Numbered from the stretch's first letter, positions 25,858 through 35,088 are shown. The stretch: 64,000 bases of DNA from Pseudomonas sp. R37(2017) (GCF_002113375.1 NZ_NEHO01000009.1:167446-231445); one strand, 5' to 3'. The notes: generated by a model from the sequence alone, not told the origin. A program made the numbers and translations.

Positions 25858-25885
25858 ACAAACCCCGGCGCAGGGCCGGGGTTTG
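25858..25885 (-). terminator. Terminator of idh
   Basis: A long stem (AAACCCCGGC / GCCGGGGTTT) with a 5-base loop begins 19 bases downstream of the idh stop. The T tract on the minus strand is interrupted (GGTTTGTGTTTTT) but adequate. Confidence 0.8.
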
Positions 25886-25903
25886 TGATGTTCCCTTACA
25901 ACC

Positions 25904-28129
25904 TTAAACCAGCGCAGCTACAGCCGCGTTGAAAGTTGCGCTTGGACGCATGGCCTTGCTGATCAGCTCGGCGTCGGCGTGGTAGTAACCGCCGATGTCC
26001 ACTGGCTTGCCCTGGACGGCGTTGAGTTCGGCAACGATGGTCGCCTCGTTCTCGGTCAGGGTTTTGGCCAGGGTCGCGAACTGCGCTTGCAGTGCAGTGT
26101 CTTCGGTCTGGGCAGCCAGGGCCTGAGCCCAGTACAGCGCCAGGTAGAAGTGGCTGCCGCGGTTGTCGATGTTGCCGACTTTGCGCGATGGCGACTTGTT
26201 GTTGTCCAGGAACTGGCCGGTGGCCTGGTCCAGGGTCTTGGCCAGAACCAGCGCCTTTGGATTGTTGTAGGTCACGCCCAGGTGTTCCAGGGACGCGGCC
26301 AGGGCCAGGAATTCACCCAGCGAGTCCCAGCGCAGGAAGTTTTCTTCCAGCAGTTGCTGAACGTGCTTGGGTGCCGAACCGCCGGCGCCGGTTTCGAACA
26401 GACCGCCGCCGTTCATCAGCGGAACGATCGACAGCATCTTGGCGCTGGTGCCCAGTTCCATGATCGGGAACAGGTCGGTCAGGTAGTCGCGCAGTACGTT
26501 GCCGGTCACCGAGATGGTGTCCTTGCCTTCGCGGGTACGCTGCAGGGTGTACTTCATCGCCTCGACAGGCGACATGATCTGGATGTCCAGGCCGGCAGTA
26601 TCGTGATCCTTCAGGTAAGCCTGAACTTTCTCGATCACCACGCCATCGTGGGCGCGCATTGGGTCCAGCCAGAAAATCGCCGGGGTCGCGCTTGCGCGAG
26701 CACGGTTGACGGCCAGTTTGACCCAGTCCTGGATCGGCGCGTCTTTGGTCTGGCACATGCGGAAGATGTCGCCGGCCTCGACCGACTGCTCCAGCAGCAG
26801 CTTGCCGTTGCTGTCGGTGACGCGAACGACGCCGTCAGCCTTGATCTGGAAAGTCTTGTCGTGGGAGCCGTACTCTTCGGCTTTCTTCGCCATAAGGCCA
26901 ACGTTCGGCACGCTGCCCATGGTGGTCGGATCGAATGCGCCATTGGCCTTGCAGTCTTCGATCACTGCCTGGTAGATGGTGGCGTAGCAGCGATCCGGGA
27001 TCACGGCCTTGGTGTCGTGCAACTGGCCGTCGGTGCCCCACATCTTGCCGGAGTCACGGATCATGGCTGGCATCGAGGCGTCGACGATCACGTCGCTCGG
27101 CACGTGCAGGTTGGTGATGCCTTTGTCGGAGTTGACCATCGCCAGGGCAGGGCGAACGGCGTAGACCGCCTGGATGTCAGCTTCGATGGCCGCTTGCTGC
27201 TCGGCAGGCAAGGCCTTGATGCGGGTGTACAGGTCGCCGATGCCGTTGTTCAGGTTGAAGCCGATCTGTGCCAGCACGTCAGCGTGCTTGGCCAGTGCAT
27301 CTTTATAGAATTCGGCAACGATCTGGCCGAACATGATCGGGTCGGAGACCTTCATCATGGTGGCTTTCAGGTGTACCGACAGCAGCACGCCCTGGGCCTT
27401 GGCGCTTTCGATTTCAGCGGCAATGAAAGCACGCAGCGCGTTTTTGCTCATGACGGCGCAGTCGAGGATCTCGCCAGCCTGAACGGTGGTTTTTTCTTTC
27501 AGGACGGTGGTGGTGCCGTCTTGAGCGATCAGCTCGATTTTCACGGCGCCAGCGGCGTCGATCAGGGCGGCTTTTTCGCTGCCGTAGAAGTCGCCGCTGC
27601 TCATGTGCGCGACGTGGGACTTGGAGTCCTTGGCCCAGGCGCCCATTTTGTGCGGGTGCTTGCGTGCGTAGTTCTTGACCGACAGCGGTGCGCGGCGGTC
27701 GGAGTTGCCTTCGCGCAGAACCGGGTTCACGGCGCTGCCCTTGACCTTGTCGTAGCGCGCCTTGGCTTCTTTGTCGGCGTCGCAGGTCACGGTTTCCGGG
27801 TAGTCCGGCAGGTTGTAGCCCTGGGCTTGCAGTTCCTTGATCGCGGCTTGCAGTTGTGGAACCGAGGCGCTGATGTTCGGCAGCTTGATGATGTTGGCGT
27901 CAGGCGTAACGGCCAGGGCGCCCAGTTCGGCGAGGTGGTCGGCTACGGCTTTGTCGCCCAGTTGCTCGGGGAAGCTGGCCAGGATGCGCCCTGCAAGAGA
28001 GATATCGCGGGTTTCAACAGCGATATCGGCCGAAGCGGTGTAGGCCTCGATGATAGGCAACAGTGAATAGGTGGCGAGGGCTGGGGCTTCGTCGGTGAAG
28101 GTATAGATGATCTTCGAGCGGGTGGGCAT
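25904..28129 (-). CDS. idh: Isocitrate dehydrogenase (NADP+), monomeric type
   Basis: The 741-residue single-chain enzyme converts isocitrate to 2-oxoglutarate. It begins MPTRSKIIYTFTDEAPALATYSLLPI, diagnostic of the monomeric family, and is of the standard length (about 741). Conserved segments include HLKATMMKVSDPIMFG, DASMPAMIRDSGKMWG and ISVTGNVLRDYLTDLFP. It is divergent from the dimeric enzyme gene icd; P. aeruginosa and relatives also carry both. An upstream in-frame start at 28210 adds non-conserved residues. Confidence 0.97.
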   Translation of the reverse strand: MPTRSKIIYTFTDEAPALATYSLLPIIEAYTASADIAVETRDISLAGRILASFPEQLGDKAVADHLAELGALAVTPDANIIKLPNISASVPQLQAAIKELQAQGYNLPDYPETVTCDADKEAKARYDKVKGSAVNPVLREGNSDRRAPLSVKNYARKHPHKMGAWAKDSKSHVAHMSSGDFYGSEKAALIDAAGAVKIELIAQDGTTTVLKEKTTVQAGEILDCAVMSKNALRAFIAAEIESAKAQGVLLSVHLKATMMKVSDPIMFGQIVAEFYKDALAKHADVLAQIGFNLNNGIGDLYTRIKALPAEQQAAIEADIQAVYAVRPALAMVNSDKGITNLHVPSDVIVDASMPAMIRDSGKMWGTDGQLHDTKAVIPDRCYATIYQAVIEDCKANGAFDPTTMGSVPNVGLMAKKAEEYGSHDKTFQIKADGVVRVTDSNGKLLLEQSVEAGDIFRMCQTKDAPIQDWVKLAVNRARASATPAIFWLDPMRAHDGVVIEKVQAYLKDHDTAGLDIQIMSPVEAMKYTLQRTREGKDTISVTGNVLRDYLTDLFPIMELGTSAKMLSIVPLMNGGGLFETGAGGSAPKHVQQLLEENFLRWDSLGEFLALAASLEHLGVTYNNPKALVLAKTLDQATGQFLDNNKSPSRKVGNIDNRGSHFYLALYWAQALAAQTEDTALQAQFATLAKTLTENEATIVAELNAVQGKPVDIGGYYHADAELISKAMRPSATFNAAVAALV

Positions 28130-28623
28130 ATTCGGATTAACTCTCTCTTCTTTGCTAAAGCGTGCGCAGAAACTCGAGGGCGCCGGGTAAGCGCGTTCGT
28201 TCAAAGTCATCCATGAGCCGAATATCGAGGTTTCGTTGCTGTGATGTTGGGTGCATCAGTAGGGTGTCAAGTAGCCGGGCTGCGGTAACAGACCGGCTTG
28301 AGTGGCGGAAACGCTCGTCGTAGAGCTGTTCAACCTGACGTGACCCTTTAGTCAGCGGCGGCATTATACATAGGTAGCTGGCAATCTGCCGATGGTTCAT
28401 ACACAACGAATGTCGTCCATTGGTCTAAAGGTCGCATGGGGCGAGCGGGGCGCAAGGTCATTCGTCGTGCTTGAGTTTGGCGTTTTTCCCTTTGCTTTCA
28501 GGCTTGTAGCTCACGAGTTGCAAGGCTTTGCGGCAGATGGAAGGAACATAGGGTTTGCGCGCTGATTCAACTGGGTTACGCTCGAACCAAGCCAGATGTT
28601 CAATCCAATCAATGGAGTTCAGC
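28130..28623. promoter_or_regulatory. Divergent control region between idh and icd
   Basis: About 490 bases. For idh a consensus -10 (TATAAT, minus strand) lies at 28363-28368 but has no good -35 at 16-18 bases, so it may be activator-dependent; its transcript would have a leader of about 230 bases. I see no clear icd promoter. A minus-strand open frame at 28155-28406 (83 codons) overlaps this leader and matches no family. Confidence 0.4.
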
Positions 28624-29880
28624 ATGGGTTACAAGAAGATTCAGGTTCCAGCCGTCGGCGACAAAATCACCGTCAATGCAGACCATTCTCTCAATGTTCC
28701 TGACAATCCGATCATCCCGTTCATCGAAGGCGACGGTATTGGCGTCGACGTCAGTCCCGTAATGATCAAAGTGGTTGATGCTGCCGTGGAAAAGGCCTAT
28801 GGGGGCAAGCGCAGGATTTCCTGGATGGAAGTCTATGCCGGCGAGAAAGCTACCCAGGTCTATGACCAGGACACCTGGCTGCCTCAGGAAACCCTGGATG
28901 CCGTGAAAGATTACGTGGTCTCCATCAAGGGGCCGCTGACCACGCCCGTCGGCGGTGGTATCCGCTCCCTCAACGTTGCCCTGCGTCAGCAGTTGGACCT
29001 GTACGTCTGCCTGCGCCCGGTCGTATGGTTCGACGGCGTACCAAGCCCGGTGAAAAAGCCTGGCGACGTCGACATGGTGATTTTCCGCGAAAACTCCGAA
29101 GACATTTATGCCGGTATCGAGTGGAAGGCCGGCTCGCCTGAAGCCACTAAAGTCATCAAGTTCCTGAAAGAAGAAATGGGCGTTACCAAGATCCGTTTCG
29201 ATCAGGATTGCGGCATCGGCATCAAGCCTGTGTCGAAAGAAGGTACCCAGCGCCTGGTGCGCAAGGCCTTGCAGTACGTGGTGGACAACGACCGCAAGTC
29301 GCTGACCATCGTGCACAAGGGCAATATCATGAAGTTCACCGAAGGCGCCTTCAAGGACTGGGGTTACGAGGTGGCGAAGAACGAATTCGGCGCCGAGCTG
29401 CTCGACGGTGGCCCGTGGATGAAGTTCAAGAACCCCAAGACCGGTCGCGAAGTCATCGTCAAGGATGCCATCGCCGACGCCATGCTCCAGCAGATCCTGC
29501 TGCGTCCGGCCGAATACGACGTGATCGCCACCCTGAACCTCAACGGTGACTACCTGTCCGATGCACTGGCGGCGGAAGTGGGCGGTATCGGTATCGCGCC
29601 GGGGGCCAACCTGTCGGACACCGTGGCCATGTTCGAGGCCACCCATGGCACTGCGCCGAAATATGCCGGCAAGGACCAGGTCAACCCGGGGTCGGTGATC
29701 CTTTCGGCGGAGATGATGCTGCGTCACCTGGGCTGGACCGAAGCGGCCGATCTGATCATCAAGGGCACCAATGGCGCGATCAAGGCCAGGACCGTGACCT
29801 ATGACTTCGAACGTCTGATGGAGGGGGCGAAACTGGTGTCGTCTTCCGGTTTCGGTGATGCGCTGATCTCGCACATGTAA
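28624..29880 (+). CDS. icd: Isocitrate dehydrogenase (NADP+), dimeric type
   Basis: The 418-residue E. coli-type enzyme of the TCA cycle. The phosphorylation-loop serine is S115 within GGIRSLNVALRQ, the target of AceK kinase/phosphatase in E. coli, which diverts isocitrate to the glyoxylate shunt. NGDYLSDALAAEVGG and the NADP site ATHGTAPKYAGKD are conserved. The ATG at 28624 gives MGYKKIQVPAVGDK; the longer frame upstream is unlike the family. A strong terminator follows. Confidence 0.97.
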   Translation: MGYKKIQVPAVGDKITVNADHSLNVPDNPIIPFIEGDGIGVDVSPVMIKVVDAAVEKAYGGKRRISWMEVYAGEKATQVYDQDTWLPQETLDAVKDYVVSIKGPLTTPVGGGIRSLNVALRQQLDLYVCLRPVVWFDGVPSPVKKPGDVDMVIFRENSEDIYAGIEWKAGSPEATKVIKFLKEEMGVTKIRFDQDCGIGIKPVSKEGTQRLVRKALQYVVDNDRKSLTIVHKGNIMKFTEGAFKDWGYEVAKNEFGAELLDGGPWMKFKNPKTGREVIVKDAIADAMLQQILLRPAEYDVIATLNLNGDYLSDALAAEVGGIGIAPGANLSDTVAMFEATHGTAPKYAGKDQVNPGSVILSAEMMLRHLGWTEAADLIIKGTNGAIKARTVTYDFERLMEGAKLVSSSGFGDALISHM

Positions 29881-29897
29881 GAAGGCGCGAGCACACG

Positions 29898-29937
29898 AAA
29901 ACCGCCTGGTTCAACAAATTGAGTCAGGCGGTTTTTT
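29898..29937 (+). terminator. Terminator of icd
   Basis: AAAACCGCCTG and CAGGCGGTTTT form an 11-bp stem over an 18-base loop, followed by TTTTTT. It begins 18 bases past the icd stop and faces the convergent cspD gene. Confidence 0.9.
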
Positions 29938-29959
29938 ATGGCTGGATGACGTTTCGGCG

Positions 29960-30214
29960 TTAGACCGTAACGGTCTGTTCAGCAGCGGATGTCGTTTCTT
30001 TTGAAGCATTCACCGGATTGACGATGTTGACCGCATGAAAGCCTTTTGGGGCCTGGATGATGTCGAATACGACAGCTTGTCCGGCTTTCAGGGTTTTATA
30101 GCCATCCATTTTAATGGCCGAGTAGTGGGCAAACAGGTCTTCTGTCTTGCCGTCCTCGTTGATGAATCCGAAACCCTTGGCATTGTTGAACCACTTCACT
30201 TTGCCGACTGCCAT
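29960..30214 (-). CDS. cspD: Cold-shock-domain protein CspD-like
   Basis: The 84-residue protein is a single cold-shock domain with both nucleic-acid motifs: KGFGFI (RNP1, about 15-20) and DLFAHY (RNP2, about 27-32). A short tail rich in T, S and E follows residue 67. Its place beside clpS-clpA is the place of cspD in gammaproteobacteria, where CspD inhibits DNA replication in stationary phase. It is convergent with icd and divergent from clpS. The start at 30214 removes six residues of a longer frame and fits other cold-shock proteins. Confidence 0.9.
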   Translation of the reverse strand: MAVGKVKWFNNAKGFGFINEDGKTEDLFAHYSAIKMDGYKTLKAGQAVVFDIIQAPKGFHAVNIVNPVNASKETTSAAEQTVTV

Positions 30215-30438
30215 ACCCAACTCCCTCTGCAACAGACTCCATCACTGGAGTATCATCCAGTACATCCGCAGTCGAATCTGAAAACAGGATTGACTCCGCG
30301 GACCTTTTTTACCCACTGTGGGCTCTATTGGTTGTAACACCGTTTTGCCGATAGTCAAGCTGACCTAGCAGTCGGTATTGAAATCGCTGATAGCCGCCCC
30401 CACCACTGTATTTGAACAACTGACGAACCTTTCTTTCC
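30215..30438. promoter_or_regulatory. Divergent region between cspD and clpS
   Basis: About 220 bases with no gene, expected to hold the cspD and clpS-clpA promoters. GTTGCAGAGGGAG on the minus strand just before the cspD ATG contains its ribosome-binding site (AGGGAG). No clear -35/-10 pair is seen. Confidence 0.4.
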
Positions 30439-30801
30439 ATGCATGCAATCAGCCAGATTCGACTAACATTCAATCAGGATCGCCCTGATTTACACGACGA
30501 CGATTCCGCAGGCATTGCAGTTCAGGAGGCAAAGCCTGCACTTCAGGCGCCGCCGATGTACAAGGTGGTTTTGTTCAACGATGACTACACACCGATGGAT
30601 TTCGTCGTCGAAGTGCTCGAGGTGTTTTTTAACCTGAATCGCGAGCTGGCGACCAAGGTCATGCTGGCCGTCCATACAGAAGGGCGGGCAGTATGTGGAG
30701 TGTTTACCCGCGACATCGCCGAGACCAAGGCCATGCAGGTCAACCAGTACGCCAGGGAAAGCCAGCATCCGCTACTCTGTGAAATCGAGAAGGACGGTTA
30801 A
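30439..30801 (+). CDS. clpS: ClpS, N-degron adaptor of ClpAP
   Basis: The 120-residue adaptor recognises N-terminal Leu, Phe, Trp and Tyr and hands the protein to ClpA. The core PPMYKVVLFNDDYTPMDFVV (about residues 37-56) holds the N-degron pocket residues (NDD, with M53-type hydrophobics), and KVMLAVHTEGRAVCG is the second helix and strand. The 38-residue N-terminal arm, acidic and flexible, is the part that enters ClpA. clpA starts 30 bases downstream, so the two form an operon. Confidence 0.97.
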   Translation: MHAISQIRLTFNQDRPDLHDDDSAGIAVQEAKPALQAPPMYKVVLFNDDYTPMDFVVEVLEVFFNLNRELATKVMLAVHTEGRAVCGVFTRDIAETKAMQVNQYARESQHPLLCEIEKDG

Positions 30802-30831
30802 TCGCCGGACACTTGGGTATGAGGTGAAGCT

Positions 30832-33102
30832 ATGTTAAACCGCGAGCTCGAAGTCACCCTCAATCTTGCCTTCAAGGAGGCTCGTTCGAAGCGTCATGAA
30901 TTCATGACCGTCGAACACCTGCTGTTGGCCCTATTGGACAATGAGGCTGCCGCCACCGTTTTGCGTGCCTGCGGCGCGAACCTCGACAAACTCAAGCATG
31001 ACCTGCAGGAGTTCATCGACTCCACCACGCCATTGATCCCCGTGCATGACGAGGATCGCGAAACCCAGCCAACCCTGGGCTTCCAGCGTGTCCTGCAGCG
31101 TGCTGTGTTTCACGTACAGAGCTCGGGCAAACGCGAAGTGACTGGCGCCAATGTGCTGGTCGCGATCTTCAGTGAGCAAGAGAGTCAGGCGGTGTTCCTG
31201 CTGAAACAGCAGAGCGTTGCCCGTATAGATGTCGTCAACTACATCGCCCATGGCATTTCCAAGGTGCCGGGGCATGGCGATCACTCTGAAGGTGAGCAAG
31301 ATATGCAGGACGACGAGGGCGGTGAGTCTTCTTCCTCAGGCAATCCGCTGGATGCCTATGCCAGCAATCTCAATGAACTCGCGCGCCAGGGTCGTATCGA
31401 TCCGTTGGTGGGGCGTGAGCTGGAGGTCGAGCGTGTCGCGCAGATCCTCGCGCGTCGTCGCAAGAACAATCCGTTGCTGGTGGGCGAGGCGGGCGTGGGT
31501 AAAACCGCGATTGCCGAAGGCCTGGCCAAGCGCATTGTCGACAACCAGGTGCCGGACCTGCTGGCCAACAGCGTGGTTTACTCCCTGGATCTGGGTGCCT
31601 TGCTCGCCGGTACCAAGTACCGTGGCGATTTCGAGAAGCGCTTCAAGGCGTTGCTCAATGAGCTGAAAAAACGTCCGCAGGCGATCCTGTTCATCGACGA
31701 GATCCACACCATCATCGGGGCGGGTGCCGCATCCGGTGGTGTCATGGATGCTTCGAACCTGCTCAAGCCACTGCTGTCCTCGGGTGATATCCGTTGCATC
31801 GGCTCGACCACCTTCCAGGAATTCCGCGGCATCTTCGAGAAGGACCGTGCTCTGGCTCGGCGCTTCCAGAAGGTCGATGTGTCGGAGCCTTCCGTGGAAG
31901 ACACTGTCGGTATCCTGCGTGGTCTGAAAGGGCGCTTCGAGCAGCATCACAGTATCGAGTACAGCGATGAAGCCCTGCGCGCCGCCGCTGAACTGGCTTC
32001 GCGTTATATCAATGACCGGCACATGCCGGACAAGGCGATCGATGTGATCGACGAGGCGGGTGCCTACCAGCGCCTGCAACCGCTCGAAGTGCGCGTCAAG
32101 CGTATCGAAGTGCCTCAAGTCGAGGACATCGTCGCGAAAATCGCGCGGATTCCACCAAAACACGTCACCAGTTCCGACAAGGAACTGCTGCGTAACCTCG
32201 AGCGTGACCTGAAGTTGACCGTGTTTGGTCAGGATGCCGCGATCGATTCGCTGGCCACCGCGATCAAGCTGTCCCGTGCCGGCCTCAAGTCCCCTGACAA
32301 GCCTGTCGGTTCGTTCCTGTTCGCCGGGCCTACCGGTGTCGGTAAAACCGAAGCCGCGCGTCAGTTGGCCAAGGCGTTGGGTGTCGAACTGATTCGTTTC
32401 GATATGTCCGAGTACATGGAGCGCCACACCGTATCGCGTCTGATCGGTGCGCCTCCGGGTTATGTCGGATTCGATCAGGGCGGTCTGTTGACTGAAGCCA
32501 TCACCAAGCAGCCACACTGTGTGCTGTTGCTCGATGAAATCGAAAAGGCGCATCCGGAAGTCTTCAACCTGCTGCTGCAGGTCATGGACCACGGTACGTT
32601 GACCGATAACAACGGGCGCAAGGCGGATTTCCGTAACGTGATCGTCATCATGACGACCAACGCCGGTGCCGAGACCGCAGCTCGCGCTTCGATCGGTTTC
32701 ACCTATCAGGACCACTCGTCCGATGCGATGGAAGTGATCAAGAAGAGCTTTACGCCGGAGTTCCGCAACCGCCTGGATACCATCATCCAGTTTGGTCGTC
32801 TCAGCCATGAGGTCATCAAGAGCGTGGTGGACAAGTTCCTTACCGAGCTTCAGGCGCAACTGGAAGACAAGCGGGTGTTGCTGGAAGTCACCGACGCTGC
32901 CCGCAACTGGCTGGCCGAAGGTGGTTACGACGCGGCGATGGGGGCTCGCCCAATGGCTCGCCTGATCCAGGACAAGATCAAGCGTCCGCTGGCGGAGGAG
33001 ATTCTCTTTGGCGAACTGGCCGAACATGGCGGTGTAGTGCACATCGACATCAAGGATGGCGAGCTGACCTTCGAGTTCGAGACCACGGCCGAGATGGCCT
33101 GA
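30832..33102 (+). CDS. clpA: ATP-dependent Clp protease ATP-binding subunit ClpA
   Basis: The 756-residue Hsp100 unfoldase has an N domain (two Clp repeats, residues 1-150), a first AAA+ module (Walker A GEAGVGKTA near 218) and a second (GPTGVGKTE near 500). The loop RASIGF carries the IGF tripeptide that docks on ClpP (IGL in E. coli). It unfolds ClpS-delivered N-degron substrates and others for ClpP, which is not in this window. Length is normal. A terminator follows the stop by about 16 bases. Confidence 0.97.
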   Translation: MLNRELEVTLNLAFKEARSKRHEFMTVEHLLLALLDNEAAATVLRACGANLDKLKHDLQEFIDSTTPLIPVHDEDRETQPTLGFQRVLQRAVFHVQSSGKREVTGANVLVAIFSEQESQAVFLLKQQSVARIDVVNYIAHGISKVPGHGDHSEGEQDMQDDEGGESSSSGNPLDAYASNLNELARQGRIDPLVGRELEVERVAQILARRRKNNPLLVGEAGVGKTAIAEGLAKRIVDNQVPDLLANSVVYSLDLGALLAGTKYRGDFEKRFKALLNELKKRPQAILFIDEIHTIIGAGAASGGVMDASNLLKPLLSSGDIRCIGSTTFQEFRGIFEKDRALARRFQKVDVSEPSVEDTVGILRGLKGRFEQHHSIEYSDEALRAAAELASRYINDRHMPDKAIDVIDEAGAYQRLQPLEVRVKRIEVPQVEDIVAKIARIPPKHVTSSDKELLRNLERDLKLTVFGQDAAIDSLATAIKLSRAGLKSPDKPVGSFLFAGPTGVGKTEAARQLAKALGVELIRFDMSEYMERHTVSRLIGAPPGYVGFDQGGLLTEAITKQPHCVLLLDEIEKAHPEVFNLLLQVMDHGTLTDNNGRKADFRNVIVIMTTNAGAETAARASIGFTYQDHSSDAMEVIKKSFTPEFRNRLDTIIQFGRLSHEVIKSVVDKFLTELQAQLEDKRVLLEVTDAARNWLAEGGYDAAMGARPMARLIQDKIKRPLAEEILFGELAEHGGVVHIDIKDGELTFEFETTAEMA

Positions 33103-33118
33103 CGTTAACTGCAAGTCA

Positions 33119-33148
33119 GCAAAAAGGCGCCTTTTGGCGCCTTTTTGC
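33119..33148. terminator. Terminator of clpS-clpA
   Basis: AAAAAGGCGCC and GGCGCCTTTTT form an 11-bp stem with a TTTT loop; U run present for the plus strand, and the symmetry allows it to act in both directions. Confidence 0.9.
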
Positions 33149-33169
33149 TGTCTGTTTCCTCCCCCTCCT

Positions 33170-33261
33170 CTGTAGGAGCGAGCATGCTCGCGATGGCGGT
33201 GTATCGGCCAACGAAGATATTGGATCTGATGACCTCATCGCGAGCATGCTCGCTCCTACAG
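33170..33261. repeat. REPIN (GAGCATGCTC core type)
   Basis: Left arm 33170-33195 and right arm 33236-33261 are perfect 26-bp reverse complements beginning CTGTAGGAGCGAGCATGCTC, with 40 bases between. It sits between the terminators of two convergent genes (clpA and infA). Same arms as at 17239. Confidence 0.92.
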
Positions 33262-33271
33262 GGGGGCAAAC

Positions 33272-33298
33272 AAAAACGCCCGGCATAAGCCGGGCGTC
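33272..33298 (-). terminator. Terminator of infA
   Basis: On the minus strand ACGCCCGGC / GCCGGGCGT-type stem (CGCCCGGC over TTAT) is followed by TTTTTG, 15 bases past the infA stop. Confidence 0.85.
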
Positions 33299-33312
33299 TT
33301 GTATTGACATGA

Positions 33313-33531
33313 TTAGCGAGCGCGGTAAGTGATGCGCCCTTTGCTCAAGTCATAGGGAGTCAGCTCGACGCGCACTTTGTCGCCGGTAAGAATACGAATG
33401 TAGTTCTTGCGCATCTTGCCGGAGATGTGCGCGGTTACGACGTGCCCATTTTCCAACTCCACACGAAACATGGTGTTGGGCAGGGTGTCGACGACAGTGC
33501 CTTCCATTTCGAAGCTGTCTTCTTTCGACAT
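33313..33531 (-). CDS. infA: Translation initiation factor IF-1
   Basis: The 72-residue S1/OB-fold protein binds the ribosomal A site during initiation. The sequence [20 protein letters not shown] and the [17 protein letters not shown] segment are the conserved IF-1 core. Length is exactly usual. The start at 33531 is the IF-1 start; upstream codons in frame have no similarity. It lies between clpA (convergent) and bpt. Confidence 0.98.
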
Positions 33532-33642
33532 GCAGTAAAGCCCTCGGTGTCCAATGAATGGCCCGGTGCAACTGCGCCAGGCAAAAGCGGCGTGCATTGT
33601 GCCCGAAAAGTGGGGTTCAAGCCAAGAAATTTAGGGGCGGCT

Positions 33643-34350
33643 CTAGTTTAGAACCACCCAACGCTGATTAATCAGCAGCTCAATGGGGCGATATTGGGTC
33701 TTGTAGTTCATCTTTTTGCAGTTTTTGATCCAGTAGCCGAGGTAGACCGCATCCAGTCCCAGTCGCCTGGCCTCGGCGATTTGCCAGAGGATTGCGAAAC
33801 GCCCAAGGCTGCGACGCTCTTCGGAAGGCTCGTAAAAGGTGTAAACCGCCGAAATGCCGTTCGGCAGTAAATCGGTAACGGCGACGGCCAGCAGCCGGCC
33901 GTTCAGGCGGAACTCGTAAAAGCGTGAAAACGGCAGGTCCCGCACCAGAAATGTGGAGAACTGGTCGCGACTTGGCGGGTACATATCGCCATCGGCGTGA
34001 CGCTGTTCGATATAGCGCTGGTAAAGGTCGAAGTACTCTTCGCTGAAGCAGGGTTTGGCCGGGCGCACCTGCAAATCCGCGTTGCGCTTGAAGATGCGTT
34101 TCTGTTGCCGGTTGGGCGCGAACTGCCCCACGGGAATGCGCGCCGGAACGCAGGCATTGCAATTCTGGCAATGCGGCCGGTAGAGATGGTCGCCACTGCG
34201 ACGAAAACCCATCTCCGACAGGTCTGCATAGACATGCACATCCATGGGCTGGCTAGGGTCGAGGAACAGGGTTGTGGCCTGCTCCTCGGGCAGATAACTG
34301 CAAGAGTGCGGCTGAGTGGCATAGAACTTCAAACGCGCCAACTCGGTCAT
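33643..34350 (-). CDS. bpt: Aspartate/glutamate leucyltransferase (Bpt)
   Basis: The 235-residue enzyme adds leucine from leucyl-tRNA to N-terminal Asp and Glu, making a ClpS-readable N-degron. It has the ATE-type N domain (SCSYLPEEQATTLFLDP, with the HCQNCNACVPARIP cysteine motif near residue 66) and the C domain ending in the YKTQYRPIELL block. Earlier annotation may call it arginyltransferase (ate). aat, the partner enzyme, ends 57 bases upstream on the same strand, and ClpS-ClpA are nearby. Confidence 0.94.
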   Translation of the reverse strand: MTELARLKFYATQPHSCSYLPEEQATTLFLDPSQPMDVHVYADLSEMGFRRSGDHLYRPHCQNCNACVPARIPVGQFAPNRQQKRIFKRNADLQVRPAKPCFSEEYFDLYQRYIEQRHADGDMYPPSRDQFSTFLVRDLPFSRFYEFRLNGRLLAVAVTDLLPNGISAVYTFYEPSEERRSLGRFAILWQIAEARRLGLDAVYLGYWIKNCKKMNYKTQYRPIELLINQRWVVLN

Positions 34351-34407
34351 GATCAACCCTCGGGATAATGCTTTTGAGTAAGTGTAAGCCACCTGTGCAA
34401 AAGTCGC

Positions 34408-35088
34408 TCAGCAAACCCAGGTGGCACGATTGGGTTGGTCCAGATACTGAGCCAGGTAGTTGGCAAACTCACGGCGTGGTATCGCCCGGGCGCCCAGGCT
34501 GTGCAGGTGGTCGGTGGGCATCTGGCAATCGATCAGCACAAATCCCGAGTCTTTCAGGTGTCGAACCAAAGTGGCAAAGCCGAATTTCGAGGCGTTGTCT
34601 GCGCGGCTGAACATGGATTCGCCAAAAAACAAACGGCCCATCGCCAGGCCATACAGCCCGCCAACCAATTCGTCCCCGTCCCACACTTCCACCGAGTGCG
34701 CGTGACCACGCCTGTGCAGTTCGATGTAGGCATCCTGCATCGCCTCGGTGATCCAGGTACCGTCGGCGTAGTCCCGGGGCGCGGCGCAGGCGCGGATGAC
34801 GGCGGCGAAGTCCTCGTCAAAGGTCACTTGATAGCGTTGCTGGCGCAGCAGTTTGTTCAGGCTGCGCGAGATGTGCAATTCGTCGGGAAACAAGACAGTG
34901 CGCGGATCCGGAGACCACCACAAGATCGGCTGGCCTTCGGAGAACCAGGGGAAGCAACCGTGGCGATAAGCCGAGACCAGCCGATCGGCGGACAGATCGC
35001 CACCGGCAGCCAGAAGCCCGTTGGGGTCGCGCATGGCCTTTTCCAGCGGTGGGAAATGCAAGGTGTTGCGTTGTAACCAAGTCAGCAT
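34408..35088 (-). CDS. aat: Leucyl/phenylalanyl-tRNA-protein transferase
   Basis: The 226-residue GNAT-fold enzyme adds Leu or Phe to proteins with N-terminal Lys or Arg. Landmarks: FPPLEKAMRDPNGLLAAGGD, then YRHGCFPWFSEGQPILWWSP (about 35-54), and a C-terminal FVLIDCQMPTDHLHSLGA. The ATG at 35088 gives the usual length. It precedes bpt and together they cover both bacterial N-degron classes. Confidence 0.96.
   Translation of the reverse strand: MLTWLQRNTLHFPPLEKAMRDPNGLLAAGGDLSADRLVSAYRHGCFPWFSEGQPILWWSPDPRTVLFPDELHISRSLNKLLRQQRYQVTFDEDFAAVIRACAAPRDYADGTWITEAMQDAYIELHRRGHAHSVEVWDGDELVGGLYGLAMGRLFFGESMFSRADNASKFGFATLVRHLKDSGFVLIDCQMPTDHLHSLGARAIPRREFANYLAQYLDQPNRATWVC

Noticed and set aside
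25689..25859. N-terminal extension of the Nudix gene
   Set aside because: The extended frame reads through the REPIN and has no similarity to NudJ; MDWHPHITV is the natural start.
28155..28406. 83-codon minus-strand frame upstream of idh
   Set aside because: It is in the idh leader, extends over the putative -10 and has no recognisable domain.
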